A stretch of 64,000 bases of DNA from Leptodontidium sp. MPI-SDFR-AT-0119 (Eukaryota > Ascomycota > Leotiomycetes > Helotiales > Leptodontidiaceae). The stretch covers positions 1,054,001 through 1,118,000 of the forward strand of contig JAHLEZ010000012.1 of the NCBI GenBank assembly GCA_020726505.1, in the 5' to 3' direction. Below are positions 35,155 to 47,463 of this stretch, piece by piece (position 1 is the first letter of the stretch; each line of letters begins with the position of its first letter). The notes beneath the pieces were generated by a model, which had not been told where the DNA came from, ran no database searches, and worked only from the letters and a program-made list of their open reading frames with translations. A program made the position numbers and the translations under genes.

Positions 35155-35963
35155 AATAGTTCCCACTTCTGCAGGCATCAACTGTCATTAGGGCTACTGC
35201 AAGCGCCAAAGAGATATCATAACAGTCTACTTACTCGACTAGATGAATGAAATAAAACAAATTCCACAGCGGGGTAAAAAATGGCCAGATGAAAAGTTTA
35301 AAAAAAAATAAGTGAAAAAAAAAATATGAAAAAAACAAGAACAGAGACAAAAGCCGAACCCACTCAACCGGAACCAACAACTTAATGCTAGCATAGTCAA
35401 GTGGGACTGCCTCACCGGCCAATGGAAACACGCACATGGGAAGCCACTAGCTGGATTTGATGCCAGAACTTTGCTTATTTGGCTGCATGTATGGCATAGA
35501 GAAATTTCGCTTAACGGGAATGTTTGTGCCGATAGATTTTTTCGTTTTGCTTCCACTTCCGACATAACTTAACGTATAAATTGTACGAAGACAGGGTATT
35601 CTTGATCTACCGGATGGCTGAGAAATATTCAAGCAGTACAGCAGGAGGAAACCTTTTACAATACTGTTAATCTTGCCCCAATGCGGATGAATTCCAAGAT
35701 ATCAATTCTTAACCGAGTGGTTGACACAGCTGTTGCTGGCTTTCACTTGATTATTCTGTAATAACCTACTGACGAAATTTAGATTGAAGTGTACTGTGAA
35801 TTCTAACATCATACAGAGAAATTTGTTACTAAGATACATCCCCCCCCATTCATTCGGCAAACCCAAAACGCCCGCCAGTATTCCTGAGCTCTGCCAGGTA
35901 CAGCACAATGTATCAATCACAAATCCCACATTTCTCACCACGCCAAAATAAGACAAAAATCAT

Positions 35964-36584
35964 CTATTTCTTCCCATCCCTCTCACAAACCCCCTTCAAA
36001 TCCTCATTAAACTCCGCAAACTTCCTCTTCAGATTCCCACCAAGCCAGCCATCAACAACCAACACCCCACCCATAAACCCCGTCGCCTCTTCACTCTGCG
36101 TGAATCTCGTTCCCCTTCCTTTCCCCAACCCCTTACCACCTTCGCCTTCACCCTCCCCCTCGCCCTCAATCTCGTTCTCTAAATCAACCTCCTCAAACCT
36201 AAACCTCCTCACAGCAACAAGACCATGCCACACACCCTTCCAACTCATCTGACTTTCCGTATTCTCTAGGATCTCAAGATCTGCTTCACCGCCCCAGAAC
36301 GTGCCGTGCACTCTATCGCCAGGGACGACGGAGAGACCGGACGTTTTTGAGGGGTCGGAAGACCCGTCTGGGAGGAGGGGTGTGAGCGTTTTCATGTATC
36401 GTTTGTCCCAGGTGGTGAGGTTGGGCCAGTCGAGGAACTGTTAGGGTTAGTTGAGTGGTTTGGGGTGAGGTTTGGAGGTTTGGGGAAGCATGGAATTGGG
36501 GCGGGCGAGGGAGAATGGACTTACAGTGGCGCGGACGACGGAGGGGGGTGCGGCGATGATGGTTGAGGAGGAAACGATTGTCAT
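35964..36584 (-). CDS. SRPBCC/START-fold small protein with Glu-Gly repeat
   Basis: Exons 36584-36525 and 36437-35964 encode 177 aa. The start MTIVSSSTIIAAPPSVV is the first beta strand of the SRPBCC (Bet v1/polyketide-cyclase-like) fold, continuing FLDWPNLTTWDKRY, the usual V-x-D/N-W pattern. ESQMSWKGVWHGLVAVRRFRFEEV gives the central sheet and ATGFMGGVLVVDGWLG leads into the long C-terminal helix. Proteins with this fold bind hydrophobic ligands; no specific ligand can be read. An (EG)n tract, EIEGEGEGEGEGG, expands the last loop and looks like repeat growth at the DNA level (GAGGGC/GAAGGC units, about 36140-36175). The 87-nt intron ends CTAACAG. Another gene of the same fold lies 1.05 kb away on the same strand. 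Confidence 0.8.
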
Positions 36585-37635
36585 TTTGAGAGATTGGAGA
36601 TTTGAATCGAGCGATGAAGATATACAAATTGTTGATTTTCCCGGTGCAGGTTCTCAGATGTGTACGTGTATTTCCTTCAATCCAGGCTTTGACTTTGGAG
36701 CTGGCTTGCATGGAAAATGCAAATGGGAGTTGATGTGATTATTGGAGGAAGTGACGATGCGATACAAAAATCTCACCTACTTATAACCCCCCCTCTAAAA
36801 AGAGCTTCCAGCGTTATTCCTATCATACCTCAACATCAATTACCCCGATATCTAGATAGCTTCATAACGGGACATCCTTGGGCCGCAATAGTCGTCCTCG
36901 TAAGAACGAGCCAATGGGAACCCGAATCTTGGACAATGAGAACCAATGAGAGATGGCGTTGAACGGCGCAATTGCTGGCCGAGTCACATGTTTGGGATAA
37001 TTTGAATGTATGGTGGCATTTTTGGGGCTGGTTTTGGGCAACAGGGAGCGAATGCGAAGTGAATTGTGGGTACGGAGTAAAGAAGGGTGTTGGTTTGTAA
37101 ATGCATGTTAGGAAAAATCTTACTCGTGAAAAGAGGTGAATAAAATTCGCTTAAGTTTCGGGGTCATCTTGATTCCAGGACTCGAGTTCAGGCTTTGAAT
37201 ACACTACAGTCGTCTGGCTCCCTGTATTTTGGTGCTCACTCCGGTAGATGCTCGCTAAATATTTCAAGGGCTCAGGCTCCCCTAAATTTAGCGAAGGGTT
37301 CTGTTTTGTTGACTGAGGGATAAGAACCACAGAATCCTGGGATATATTGCCCCTTGACATTAATATACAGCTGTTATTTGTTTGGCAAAGACAGATTTGA
37401 TTCTCCTGAACCTCTTCAGTATAACTTGTTGTTCAATTAAAATAGCATCCCTTCATCCCGGAGTCCCACGAGATGATCAGTCCATGAACTGTGACGTGCA
37501 CCATCCATTGACACGCAAAAAGAGTATTATGGTGACTCGCAATGTCTTTGCTGTCAAACTTCTTTTCTATGGTATGCACCATTCGTTCTTCTATTTGAGC
37601 CTGTAAGACCAACATCCTGCCTTATTTCCCAAACC

Positions 37636-38250
37636 TTACTTCAACTCAACAAAAGTCTTCAAATCCTTCGCATAATCACCAAAGCGAACCGCCAAAACGT
37701 CAGCAACTTTCTTCTTCGCAGCTCCAGCTAACATCCCACCAAACGTCTCCCAAGAATGATAATCGCATCCTCCATTCCCATCATCAACAAGCTCAAACGC
37801 TCTCTCGATCTTAATCATCGTCAACCCCGTGCTCTTCCAGGCGATCAACAGCCCCCCTTTCCCACCATCGAGCTGCTTCAAGACTGTAACTTCTATCGCC
37901 TGTTCTCTCCCTTTTCCCTCAACCTTGGATCCGTCTTCGGCCATAGAGGTGATAGTCTTGACGATTGAACCAAGTTCGAGATATCCCGGGATACCCGTCG
38001 GGATATCTACAGAAGAGGGACCAGGAGCGGGAGATTTGGGTGAGATCTCGCCTCCAGGGAGGAACGAGCTCCATTTAGACCAGTCGTTGGTGTTGCGGAT
38101 TGCGGAGAGAACGGCTGCAGGTGAGGCATTGATGTGTACTTTTGCTTGGACGCTCCAGCTTCCTGAGCCTTGAGTTGGTGCTGGGATTGCGGCTGCGACG
38201 ACTTCAGAAGTGACAGCATTCTTGTCAGATGAGCTTGTTGGGTAAAGCAT
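37636..38250 (-). CDS. SRPBCC/START-fold protein
   Basis: A single exon of 204 aa. I take the ATG at 38250 (begins MLYPTSSSDKNAV). The open frame continues 44 codons upstream, but that part is His/Thr/Asn-rich and sits below a TATA-like CTATAAGA at about 38385-38392, so it is probably leader. After a 30-residue Ser/Ala/Pro-rich lead come WSVQAKVHINASPAAVLSAI and NTNDWSKWSSFLPGG, the classic SRPBCC start, then KGGLLIAWKSTGL and IERAFELVDDGNGGCDYHSW. The amphipathic C-terminal helix includes VADVLAVRFGDYAKDLKTFV. This is the polyketide-cyclase/dehydrase-like superfamily found in many fungal proteins; ligand unknown. It shares fold and strand with the gene at 35964-36584, but identity looks low, so any duplication is old. 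Confidence 0.82.
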   Translation of the reverse strand: MLYPTSSSDKNAVTSEVVAAAIPAPTQGSGSWSVQAKVHINASPAAVLSAIRNTNDWSKWSSFLPGGEISPKSPAPGPSSVDIPTGIPGYLELGSIVKTITSMAEDGSKVEGKGREQAIEVTVLKQLDGGKGGLLIAWKSTGLTMIKIERAFELVDDGNGGCDYHSWETFGGMLAGAAKKKVADVLAVRFGDYAKDLKTFVELK

Positions 38251-38979
38251 TTTGAGGTAGAAGATTGGAGTGTTGTAAATGTTGGTGTTTGTTTTGGAGA
38301 TGAGGACGAAGTGACGATGCTTTTGCGTGTGCTTGTGATGAGTGTAGTGGTTGAATGATGTTTTCCACAAGGAATGTGACACGATCTTATAGTCCTGCCC
38401 TCTTTCCGAATTCCTCGGCTTGCCAATATCTCTCGGATTGATGTTTGAAGCCCCTTAGGCACAATGTTCCTTAAGCTCTCGAAAATAGATGAGTAAAATC
38501 TTACTCGGTAGCTGAGCCACCACCGAAACCCACCATAATTTTCTTACTTCTCTAAAACTGCTTAAACTAGTAGTTAAAACATGCCATATGATCATACTAT
38601 ACTATTTCAGTCTCGAGGACAAGATTTTAAAGGAAATTATCACTCCCGAACTGTCTCGCGAAATGCTTGTCTTCCGAGAAGTTCGGAGCCAAGACCTACC
38701 AAAAAGTTTTTTGGAAGCCGAGTCCTGCTCGATTTAAACGATCTAAGCGTACTGTCGTATTCGCAGTTCTTTCATGCTTTCATTGAATCGCCTTGACTGA
38801 AAAAGCTGACTACTGACTTATCTACATTAAGTAGAGAAGTAAGCCGTGACACCCCTGAGGTTTTGAGATGATGCGGATATGATTCTTAGAAGAGGTGGAC
38901 GTTAAACAGGGGGTGAAACAAGTCCACCGTGACAACCATCGCACGCCAGATCATCCCAAAATCAAAGCCTCCTTGAGTC

Positions 38980-41463
38980 TTACCCGACAGGATGATAAGA
39001 AACATTTCTCTGCGAAATACTTGTTACCAAAGGCCTTAGAGCCAGATTCACACTCGCAATCCCAAAGTACACAACCAGCCAGAATATCCACCACGACAAA
39101 GTATCTCTCTGATCCCTCCAAAGCTCGTGAAGTGTTCGTGGACGTCGATTCGTCACCACGCGATTCAAGTTTCGCAGCTTCTCACCGAAGTATGGGTAAT
39201 CGCTGTAGCTCTCGATCTCCTCATGGGGATATGCCAAAATTCCTTGGAGGTGGAAAAGAAGGTCTTGACACCAGATTTTGGATTCTTGGGCGACTTAAAG
39301 GGCATCACAAATTGTGGCGACTTCCCCAGATTGTTTGAGACTGAGTTTTTCGAGTCTCAAAATATAGTCGTAGAGGCTTTGATTCAGGGCGGTGCTGGGC
39401 AAGATTTATAGCAACTCAAAAGTTTGTCCAGTGACCGCAGGTTGATATTGATGGATTCAGGGTTGAGACTAGGTGGAGTATTCCAATCATCGTACATGAA
39501 TTTCCGTTCGTCGAGTTTGTGCCGAAAGACCTCTTCTTGTCTTACCTTCGCTCTGTCGTTCTTCAGAGCAGGAGAAATAGTCGCAAATATAATGCCATGT
39601 GCTCGCCGCAACTTCTCCACCCGCAAAGACTCAGGAGAGCTGTTGAGATGCCAGCATGACTCAATTGCGAGGGCTTTGAGTGCTTGCCGAGGTTGCTGAA
39701 AAAGACAAGTAGATGGCCAGTATAAGTATATCTCAGTCTTTTGAACCCAGGGGTGTTCGTTGATATCCGCAGTCCAGATTACTTTACAACTCTTCTGCCG
39801 GCCCATAGAGTCTCCAGAGCAAGTTCTACTGGGGAGAATTCACCTCCTTGTGATTGAATCGTACTTTGTGGATTTTGGTTGGTATCTCGCCGTTGCAACC
39901 CATGACGCGATTTGCAATGCCAGTATCCCAATGTCCACTTCCTTCACGATCTGATCCACCATCGCCATATTATTAGCTACTGTCAACCTCAGTAGCTCCA
40001 CCAGCCCGGGACGATTGTTGATATCATAGTCCGACAAAAGCAGTCTGTAATTGTAATAGGGACTGGTCCACAGTTGCCTGACAAGCTTCAAAAGCTCCAT
40101 TTCAGATCCTGGTGTCTCTTGGGCATACCCATCGAAACCTAATGCTGCAAGCTTCTTTCGCAAAACATGCCTTGCGTTCCAATTCAGGATCGGTTCCTCA
40201 TATCGCTCAACGACAGCCTTCTTCAGAATCGCAACTATCTTTCCGTCAAGAATTGTCGCTTACGATGCAGAACGGACTCGGAGATGGCCATTGATACCTG
40301 TAGAGCTAGTCTCCAGGTTAGAGGCTCACTTGGCACCCCTCGCCAAATGCTTACAAAAGGTAGTAGGTTGTCGATAACATACTCGAAAGTTCTCGGTATA
40401 TGTGATAACTCGGAATCCTCGAGGCTCATCTCAGAAAAGTCATGATGGGTCCTTTCAGACCAGTACAGACCAGCAAAAAATTCTGTCCGATGCCATCGAA
40501 ATCGGCAGGTAGAATTTTGGCTCGTGCCTTTTTAGTGGGTGAAGTATAGTTGTTCAATAGGTTGCACAAGACATCGATCCAGGTATATTCTCGAGGGATG
40601 GAATCTCTTTGCACTTCAGTAGAGGTCGACTGATACGGAGCTGTAAGTCTGTTAGTAATGACTTGGAGAGCGACAAATAAAGAGTCAGGAAACTCCTACC
40701 TCTCTTGAAAGTCGCAAATATGTCATCAGGACCGTTAACACTAAGCTACTGATGTATGTGCTTTTCATCCAAGCTATATGCAGACCCACTTCGTGCGCTG
40801 GTGAAGGCGAAGTCCTCACTGTCGCAATACAGTTCGTGACGGAAGTCTCTGAGATGTTGAACATCATGGGAGTATTCACAGACTATAAGACATCAATTAA
40901 ATCCTTCTGAAAAGCTCGAAGCAACTTGTAATTCTTACGTGCTCTGTCGCAGGCATGTACAGGATAGTCTTGGCATATCGCTCCTGTAAACATGTGCTGA
41001 TCAGCTTCATTGAGGTTGGGAGATCCGGTGGCCTGGTGGATGAATGGGCAATTTGATTGACGGCACCCAGATTCAGATCTACATCGAGATGGTATGTCGG
41101 TCATTTTGGCAGCAGATCTCTTAGGACAATCGATCGGCGTGTACTTGATCCTCCCATGCACTGGAAGTTCTCGATGCTTCCTCGATAGAGATACGAAAGT
41201 TACAGCAGGGATCTCTGGGTCCACCACTCGATTACCCGTAGACTGGTGTCGACTAGATACTCTCTCGGTGGTACCCCTGTTTGGCGATGTGTCTGATGAA
41301 TTATTCGACTCAATTCGACGCTGTGGTTCGGCAAGAGCAGTCTTGATATCTAAAAAGAACTCTTAGCATCTCGGCTAGAACAGCCGAATTATCTATCTAT
41401 GGATCCCGTTGTTGCAATTGCAGACGAGCCGGCTTCGCTCTCAAGGGTGAGTACTGTTGCCAT
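38980..41463 (-). pseudogene. decayed fungal gene: zinc-finger N-terminus, C-terminal membrane segment
   Basis: The minus strand carries a readable but broken protein. From 41463 inward the pieces are: a Ser-rich start; VDPEIPAVTFVSLSRKHRELP; a Cys/His-rich part (CRSESGCRQSNCPFIH, then CEYSHDVQHLRDFRH) like CCCH fingers; GLYWSERTHHDFSEMSL; EEPILNWNARHVLRKKL; EFSPVELALETLWAGRR; WTADINEHPWVQKTE; and last LHELWRDQRDTLSWWIFW with a hydrophobic helix, a tail common in large fungal proteins of unknown function. These parts lie in different frames with no introns to reconcile them. There is a TAG at 40746-40748 and frame changes near 40470-40530 (two), 40240-40262, 39840-39860 and 39778-39790. At least five independent lesions make sequencing error unlikely. 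It is divergent from the Zn2Cys6 gene. Confidence 0.8.
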
Positions 41464-42289
41464 CTTCAATGTAGGAAGTTGAGAATAATTGTTGCCTATG
41501 TGTGATTGAAGAGGTATATAACTCCAAGCTCTACTCGGCGTGATTGCGGTGCGACAATGACAGGTCAGCTATTGGCTGGGCCAAGCCATTGGCAAATGAA
41601 GATATGTACATAGAGGCAACCGGATTACTGCTTGCATCGGAGCTGAAAGCTGAATGAGCCTCCCTTCTAGCAGATAAATCTATGCTCTGCTCTTCACAGA
41701 GTAGAAATTTGTACGCACGGTGCAATTTGCATTTGGTATACAACGCCTTTCTTCCAGTCGAGTCAAGGTAACTAACTGATCTTGACCACGATATTTTGAG
41801 CTTGTTCCCTAATACGTTCACCGAAACAGATAACGAGAATAACTCACTCGGTAGGTTAGATCATAAATACGCATATATCTTGATATTTTTTGAGAAAAAG
41901 ATGGGTAAAATTAACCTTTCATAAAGCACCGCATCACAACTTGTCGTCCTCGAAATTTGCATGCGTTCATCAACATTCCGAAGTGGAAATTTACAACATA
42001 TTTACTCCGGCAAGGCTACGGCATCTATCACCTCTTTGCCTCAATTACTTTAAGAATTACAACTCTTCACCAGGATTGGTAGCTCTCAACTTTATACATG
42101 AAAAGCCATTGGTCCGCTCGTTTACAATCACGTGCACCAATCAAGAGGTGGAGATCGTGTTGAAACGCATGTCAGCCTTGCGTTGGATTGCCTAAAACCG
42201 AGTCCGAATCTTCATTCATAGATAAAACAAGCAATTCTCCACTTATTGACGGCTCATCTAAGACTCTCCTTTGCAATCCTTTAACCTAG

Positions 42290-43969
42290 ATGTCCGAGAT
42301 AGCGAGGAAGCGAGCTAGGAAACCGAAGACCAAGACAGGGTGTAAAACGTGCAAGTGAGGACCTCCAGGCAGCAGCGCCTAGCTTTTCAGTCTGATTGAA
42401 TCTCTGTTGGTATTATAGAATTAACAACTGTGTAGGATCAGACGCGTGAAATGCGATGAAGGGAAGCCTTCATGCGTTAGATGTACGAGCACAGGTCGGA
42501 AATGTGATGGTTACGAAACCAAAGGGGCCGAACTGGTCAAGCTTGAAGACTCCCCTCAGACGGGTGATTTATCCCAAGCTCGTCTGGGAATGAGAGGAAT
42601 CTCAGGAGTTCTTTTCGGAGATGGACAGGAGAAGAGAGCCTTTGAGTTCTTTCGCCACAGAACAGCGGTTGAAATGTCTGGATTCTTCCCGTCGAAATTC
42701 TGGGACGGTCTGCTTCTCCAGGCAAGCCATTCAGAGCCAGCTATTCTTCACGCGGTCATTGCATTGGGCTCATTACATGAGTTATACCGGGATGGTAAGT
42801 CAGTGCTATCAGGAGATGCAGATATGTCTTCAAAACGACAATTCGCTTTGCAACAGAGCAATAAAGCGATTGGATATCTGACCAAGCCCTCAACAACTTG
42901 TACTCCCCGATCTGGCGAGGCGATTCTCATATCTTGCCTGCTTTTTGTTTGTCTGGAAACTTTCCAAGGAAATCACAACGGTGCGATGGCGCACCTAGAG
43001 AGTGGACTGAAGATCTTGGGGTCAATGGGATTCTTGAAACCTGACCTCGATGCAAATACGATAGCTGCAAGGGGCAAAGGATCAGATCAGCAGAACTTGA
43101 TTCCGCTGTTTTGTCGCCTGGATATGCAAGCGTCGACGTATTTTCCAAGGCGTCAACTGTTCTACAATTCGCCATTTGAAGACCAGGATTTCCCGGTTGG
43201 GCCTATGGTTCCTCAGGAGTTCTCGTCTATGGGGGAAGCAAACACCAGTTTACAGTCTCAAGTTTACGCGATAGTGCGATATACACAGCTAGTCCGTCAG
43301 TATCACGAGTCATCTCGACTGGATCCAAACATAAAGGTTACAAGCCAATTGCCGAGGGGACTTCTTGTAGCGCAGATCGAGCACAGGAAGCAACTTAGTC
43401 GCTGGCTCACAACCATGAATGGATTCCTGAAAGACCCAAAATCGACATTGACACCACAAGAACTTCGTGGCGCCGTGTTGCTGAAGATGCAGCAAATCAC
43501 GATAAACATCATGCTTGCGTCGACGATTTTCAACGACCAGACAGAGTACGATGACCTGACTGGAGAGTTTGAGCGGGTAACGGTGCTGGCTGCGAATCTT
43601 CTCACATCGTCAAAATGTCCTGAAGCCGAGCAGCGACCATACTGCTCTTTTGATATGAGCGTCATTCCATCGCTGTACAATGCTGCTTGTCGTTGCAGAG
43701 ACCCAGTCGTGCGACGGAAAGCAATCGCTCTTCTCTCGAACTCGGCGAGACAAGAGGGTATATGGGACTCCGATGTATCGGCTGCGATTGCCCAGCGTAT
43801 TATGGAAATCGAAGAAGAGGGTCTGGGACCGATTTCTAGTGCTCAGTGTGTGCCAATGGAAGCAAGGATTCACATTCTTGATAAGGCGTTTGTATCTGGA
43901 GAGCGAAAGTGCTTTGTGAGGTTTCGAAAGGGGAAAACTGGGTTGGTTGAAGAGTGGATAACGTGGTAG
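42290..43969 (+). CDS. Zn2Cys6 transcription factor with fungal_trans_2 domain
   Basis: Exons 42290-42354 and 42436-43969 encode 532 aa. The binuclear zinc cluster follows a basic start (RKRARKPKTK): C18, C21, C28, C35, C38 and C45, in the C-x2-C-x6-C-x6-C-x2-C-x6-C pattern. The intron falls between the second and third Cys, a common place in this family. The regulatory half contains FEFFRHRTAVEMSGFFPSKFWDG and HAVIALGSLHELY, marks of the fungus-specific domain PF11951 (fungal_trans_2), and continues helically to the C-terminus. It is a nuclear, probably sequence-specific regulator binding CGG half-sites; targets are unknown. It is not embedded in a recognisable biosynthetic cluster. Its divergent neighbour is a pseudogene. 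Confidence 0.93.
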
Positions 43970-46900
43970 TTGAGATTCTTGTGCTGGTGGACGGCGGACT
44001 CAACGATGGCAGACGCAAAGCTGGGGTTTTCTTTTTGTTGATAGGAATTGGATTTACTTGCGTGGAGTTGGGGATGGAAATGATGCTTAGCTTTGGAGTT
44101 GGTGGAAGTCTTTTGGGGCGACAGTTCACTCGATTTTCCAATCAAAATTTGAAAGGGAAATACTCTTACTTGCTTCCACATAGACACCACACCCTCGCGC
44201 CCCTTTTATTTTTCGTCTGTGAGGCCTACAAGGGCGACAGAAAAGTTCAAGCACAGCAACTATGAGAAGAAACAATTGGATGCCGCGACATGGAGAAAGC
44301 ACGAAGACCAAATTCTAAAATAGAAGAGGACTTGACAGAAATGACGCTGAGATTAAAGCTGAGTTTAAAGTTAGTCTACTTTAAGCCTAACGAGGTAATC
44401 TCAATGCCTATCTGAAATGTACTGAGGGTTCTAAATTACTTCATCGTTATTATCGCTTACCGAGAAGATTGGTAATATTCACTTATGAAGCGGTTGCAGA
44501 AAAGTCGACTTGACGATAGGGGTGCGCCAGGAAATCCTCAATGCACAACAGACTACGACTGAAGCATCTCGTGAGTAGTTGATGTTCCTCACATTGGTAG
44601 CTTCGAGTGTAACAACTGCACCTCGCCAAATCGGACACAAGAATTCAAGACCATTGCAGTCGTCACGGGCAGGACGGCTCCTAGAACTCAGTCATGAGAT
44701 CAAAACAATTAGCCGACAACAAAACCGCCCCCCTTTTCAACCCCCCATCTTCTCTCTCCCTCGCTTAATGCAACCCCCTTTGACTTGGGCATCAACCCCC
44801 CACTTCATCTCACCCATCTTGCTCCAAGACTGACGGAATTCCAGGCGCCCCCGCTTACTCCGGACATATCTCCATCCCCAAGACAAGAATCCGCCAATCG
44901 CCACGCCCATCAATACACCCCCTCAGTCGCCACAAAGCCGAAACCCAACTCGGCACAGGACGTCCCGACCCGTTCGCCATTCGCCGAGAATACGGGATTG
45001 GGGGGCAAAAAGAGATCTATCACTTTGATATCCTGTGAGGCAAAGAGCGCTTGGTGGAAGAACCCCCGCCCACGAACAACAAACATGGCATGGCAAATTT
45101 TTCTTGATAGCCGCGACTTCCACGGAGATGCTCGACTTGCACGTAAAACCCTGGTTAGAAACTATTTCGGCAGACGGCACGCCTTGTTGATCAAGACGGC
45201 GTTGGGGAGCCAGATTGGAGATGGCGCTCAACGATCAGCGAGCGGTATGGGAGGGGTTAGTGTCAACCTCGCGTGCTGGGCTGGCAACCAAAGCTACTCT
45301 TGTTTAGTTGGGTTTAGGAACTCCCTTCACTCTACACTATCTGAACCCTTCAAGAACGGCTTCATGGTCGACAAGTCGCGATAGCGGAATACATGAAGTG
45401 CAAAGTCTATCAAGGACCCCTATTTCCTATTCTGGGTGCGAAGGAAGTTCTGAGTTGTCGCTTAAGTGGGGAACGACTAAGCGATGATTTGGAATGAAGA
45501 TAGGGAAGTGAACTTGGTCCGTTTTTGGCAACACACATACACATGCGCTCGGTGGAAGATCTCCACAAGATTAACAAGCCTTGTTGTCAGTGGCTGACTT
45601 GGATGAGGTTCTCGTGGCTGGTTACCCTTTTAGGACCTGTTTCTGCGAAGTGAAGTCGCCGTGTCAGACATGAGCCATCTCTTTACGATCGCCATCAATT
45701 TTTATCTGTCGTTCGTATCAGATAGCATAAATACGATGCATGGAACGTTCCACCACGTTATGCATAGGAATTATAAACACTGTAATGTCGTGAAACACCA
45801 GTATAGCCGTGGTCTCGGAAATTCGCAAAGCAATGCAGTCCTTTCAAGTGTGAAGGTAGCACAACAACGCTTCTTCTCCTTCCCTAGCCTTCTTCAACCG
45901 ACGCCGGAGGCCCGAGAATCGAGTAACACAACAACGAAGACGACGACAACAACAACCACCCTCTCACAAAAGCGTCCTCAATCAAGGCAGCGCACCCCCA
46001 CTATCTACCGATCCAAGGTTTAACAACCGGAAAATGTATGTTTCACCACCCCCCCGTTTCACAACATCGAAAGTGTCAAGCTGGCAGCCGCAGCCATAAC
46101 CCACGTACACAATCTCGGGACAAATAATCCTTTGCAGTGGATGTAAAAGGGCGATGCTGTGTCCAGGCACACCTCACAGTGTGCGACGTTCCACGTGAGA
46201 GACACCTGACACATCAACAAGCTGTTCCATCTCGTGATACCCCTCTTTTACCCCAGATTCCTGCTCTCTCGCACGACAGATGCAGCTCATATTTTCCAGA
46301 CGTGAAACCCCGCATTCCTTGGCAGCCAGGTGAGGTAAGACGAAACGAAAATCTCCCTCCAGAGTCCTTGTGCAGTATGTACGCGGTGAGATTCAGATTT
46401 GGCTTTTGGCTGGACTTCACACTTTGCACATCTGTGCAATTGCGGGGAAATCACTGCGTAAGCAGACATATGGCTCTCTGCACCCATTACTCAGAACAGA
46501 TTGGAGGCGGATTCTAGATTGAATATTTGTTTTTGGGTTTTCGGGGTGGTGGGGTTTGCAGTTGTCCGAATTGTTGAAGTGATGAGGCGTATGCGGACTG
46601 CCACTGACTCTCCAACCCCCCACACACACATAACTGCACATCCTGATGAGAGAGAAGTTGAGGGAAGTCTGGATCTGTTTCAGTGTAGCTAGAACGAACC
46701 ACTTCTTGCTTTCCCCGCAAAGAGCTAGGAGAGGAGAGGGCGATGATGTGCAGCCGTAGCCTCCTACCAACTTCAACAGCTCTTGAGTATCTAACCTCCT
46801 CTTCCTCTAGCTGCGTCCTCACCGCTGTTGCATTACTCGTCCTCTCCCTTCACAGCTCCCACTTTCCATCGCTAAAGTATCTACGCGATGTCATGTCGAG

Positions 46901-47443
46901 CTGCGATCACCAATTAATAATCTGGCAAAGTGCAATTCCTACATCCGCTCTATCCACTCTATCTCTGGAGGTTGAATTAGCCATTATTGACCAACTGAGA
47001 CATACATACGTGATCGACCAGGGGTCGACTTTCACATGTCAATACTCGAGCTCGCTTCGCTCTCCTCCCCCTACTGTACCCCCTCCACGCCATAGCACGG
47101 TCTCCACACCTATTGCTACCCTACGCACGTCGTGATCCTTGAAGGAGCAAAGCAAAATCATCAAAAGCCTCAACAGAAAGCCAAAGACGGGAACGGCATG
47201 GATGGGATGGAATGGGGCAATATGGATACGAAGGCTCAATACAAATTTTGAGTTCAGCGAGAGTTCCTCTTTCATCACGGCGTGCAGGCGCCAAGTTTCT
47301 CACTTCGGTCCGTACGGGTCGGTACGATGGATTCTGTGGCCCGAAGACCGGATAGCATCACATTTGCATGGAAGTGCACCACACTGCACTGCCCTCCTCT
47401 CGTCCTGATCTCTCATTCTCTAGGCTAGGTATAATCTTTGCTA

Positions 47444-47463
47444 TTTGTTTGTTTGTTTGTTTG
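47444..47463. repeat. TTTG tetranucleotide repeat, five copies
   Basis: Five exact tandem TTTG units in the gene desert, followed by a further TTT. Confidence 0.9.

Noticed and set aside
44785..45384. 199-codon plus-strand ORF after the Zn2Cys6 gene
   Set aside because: Pro/Ser/Thr-rich then unrelated text, no domain or signal peptide, no clear promoter; treated as chance.
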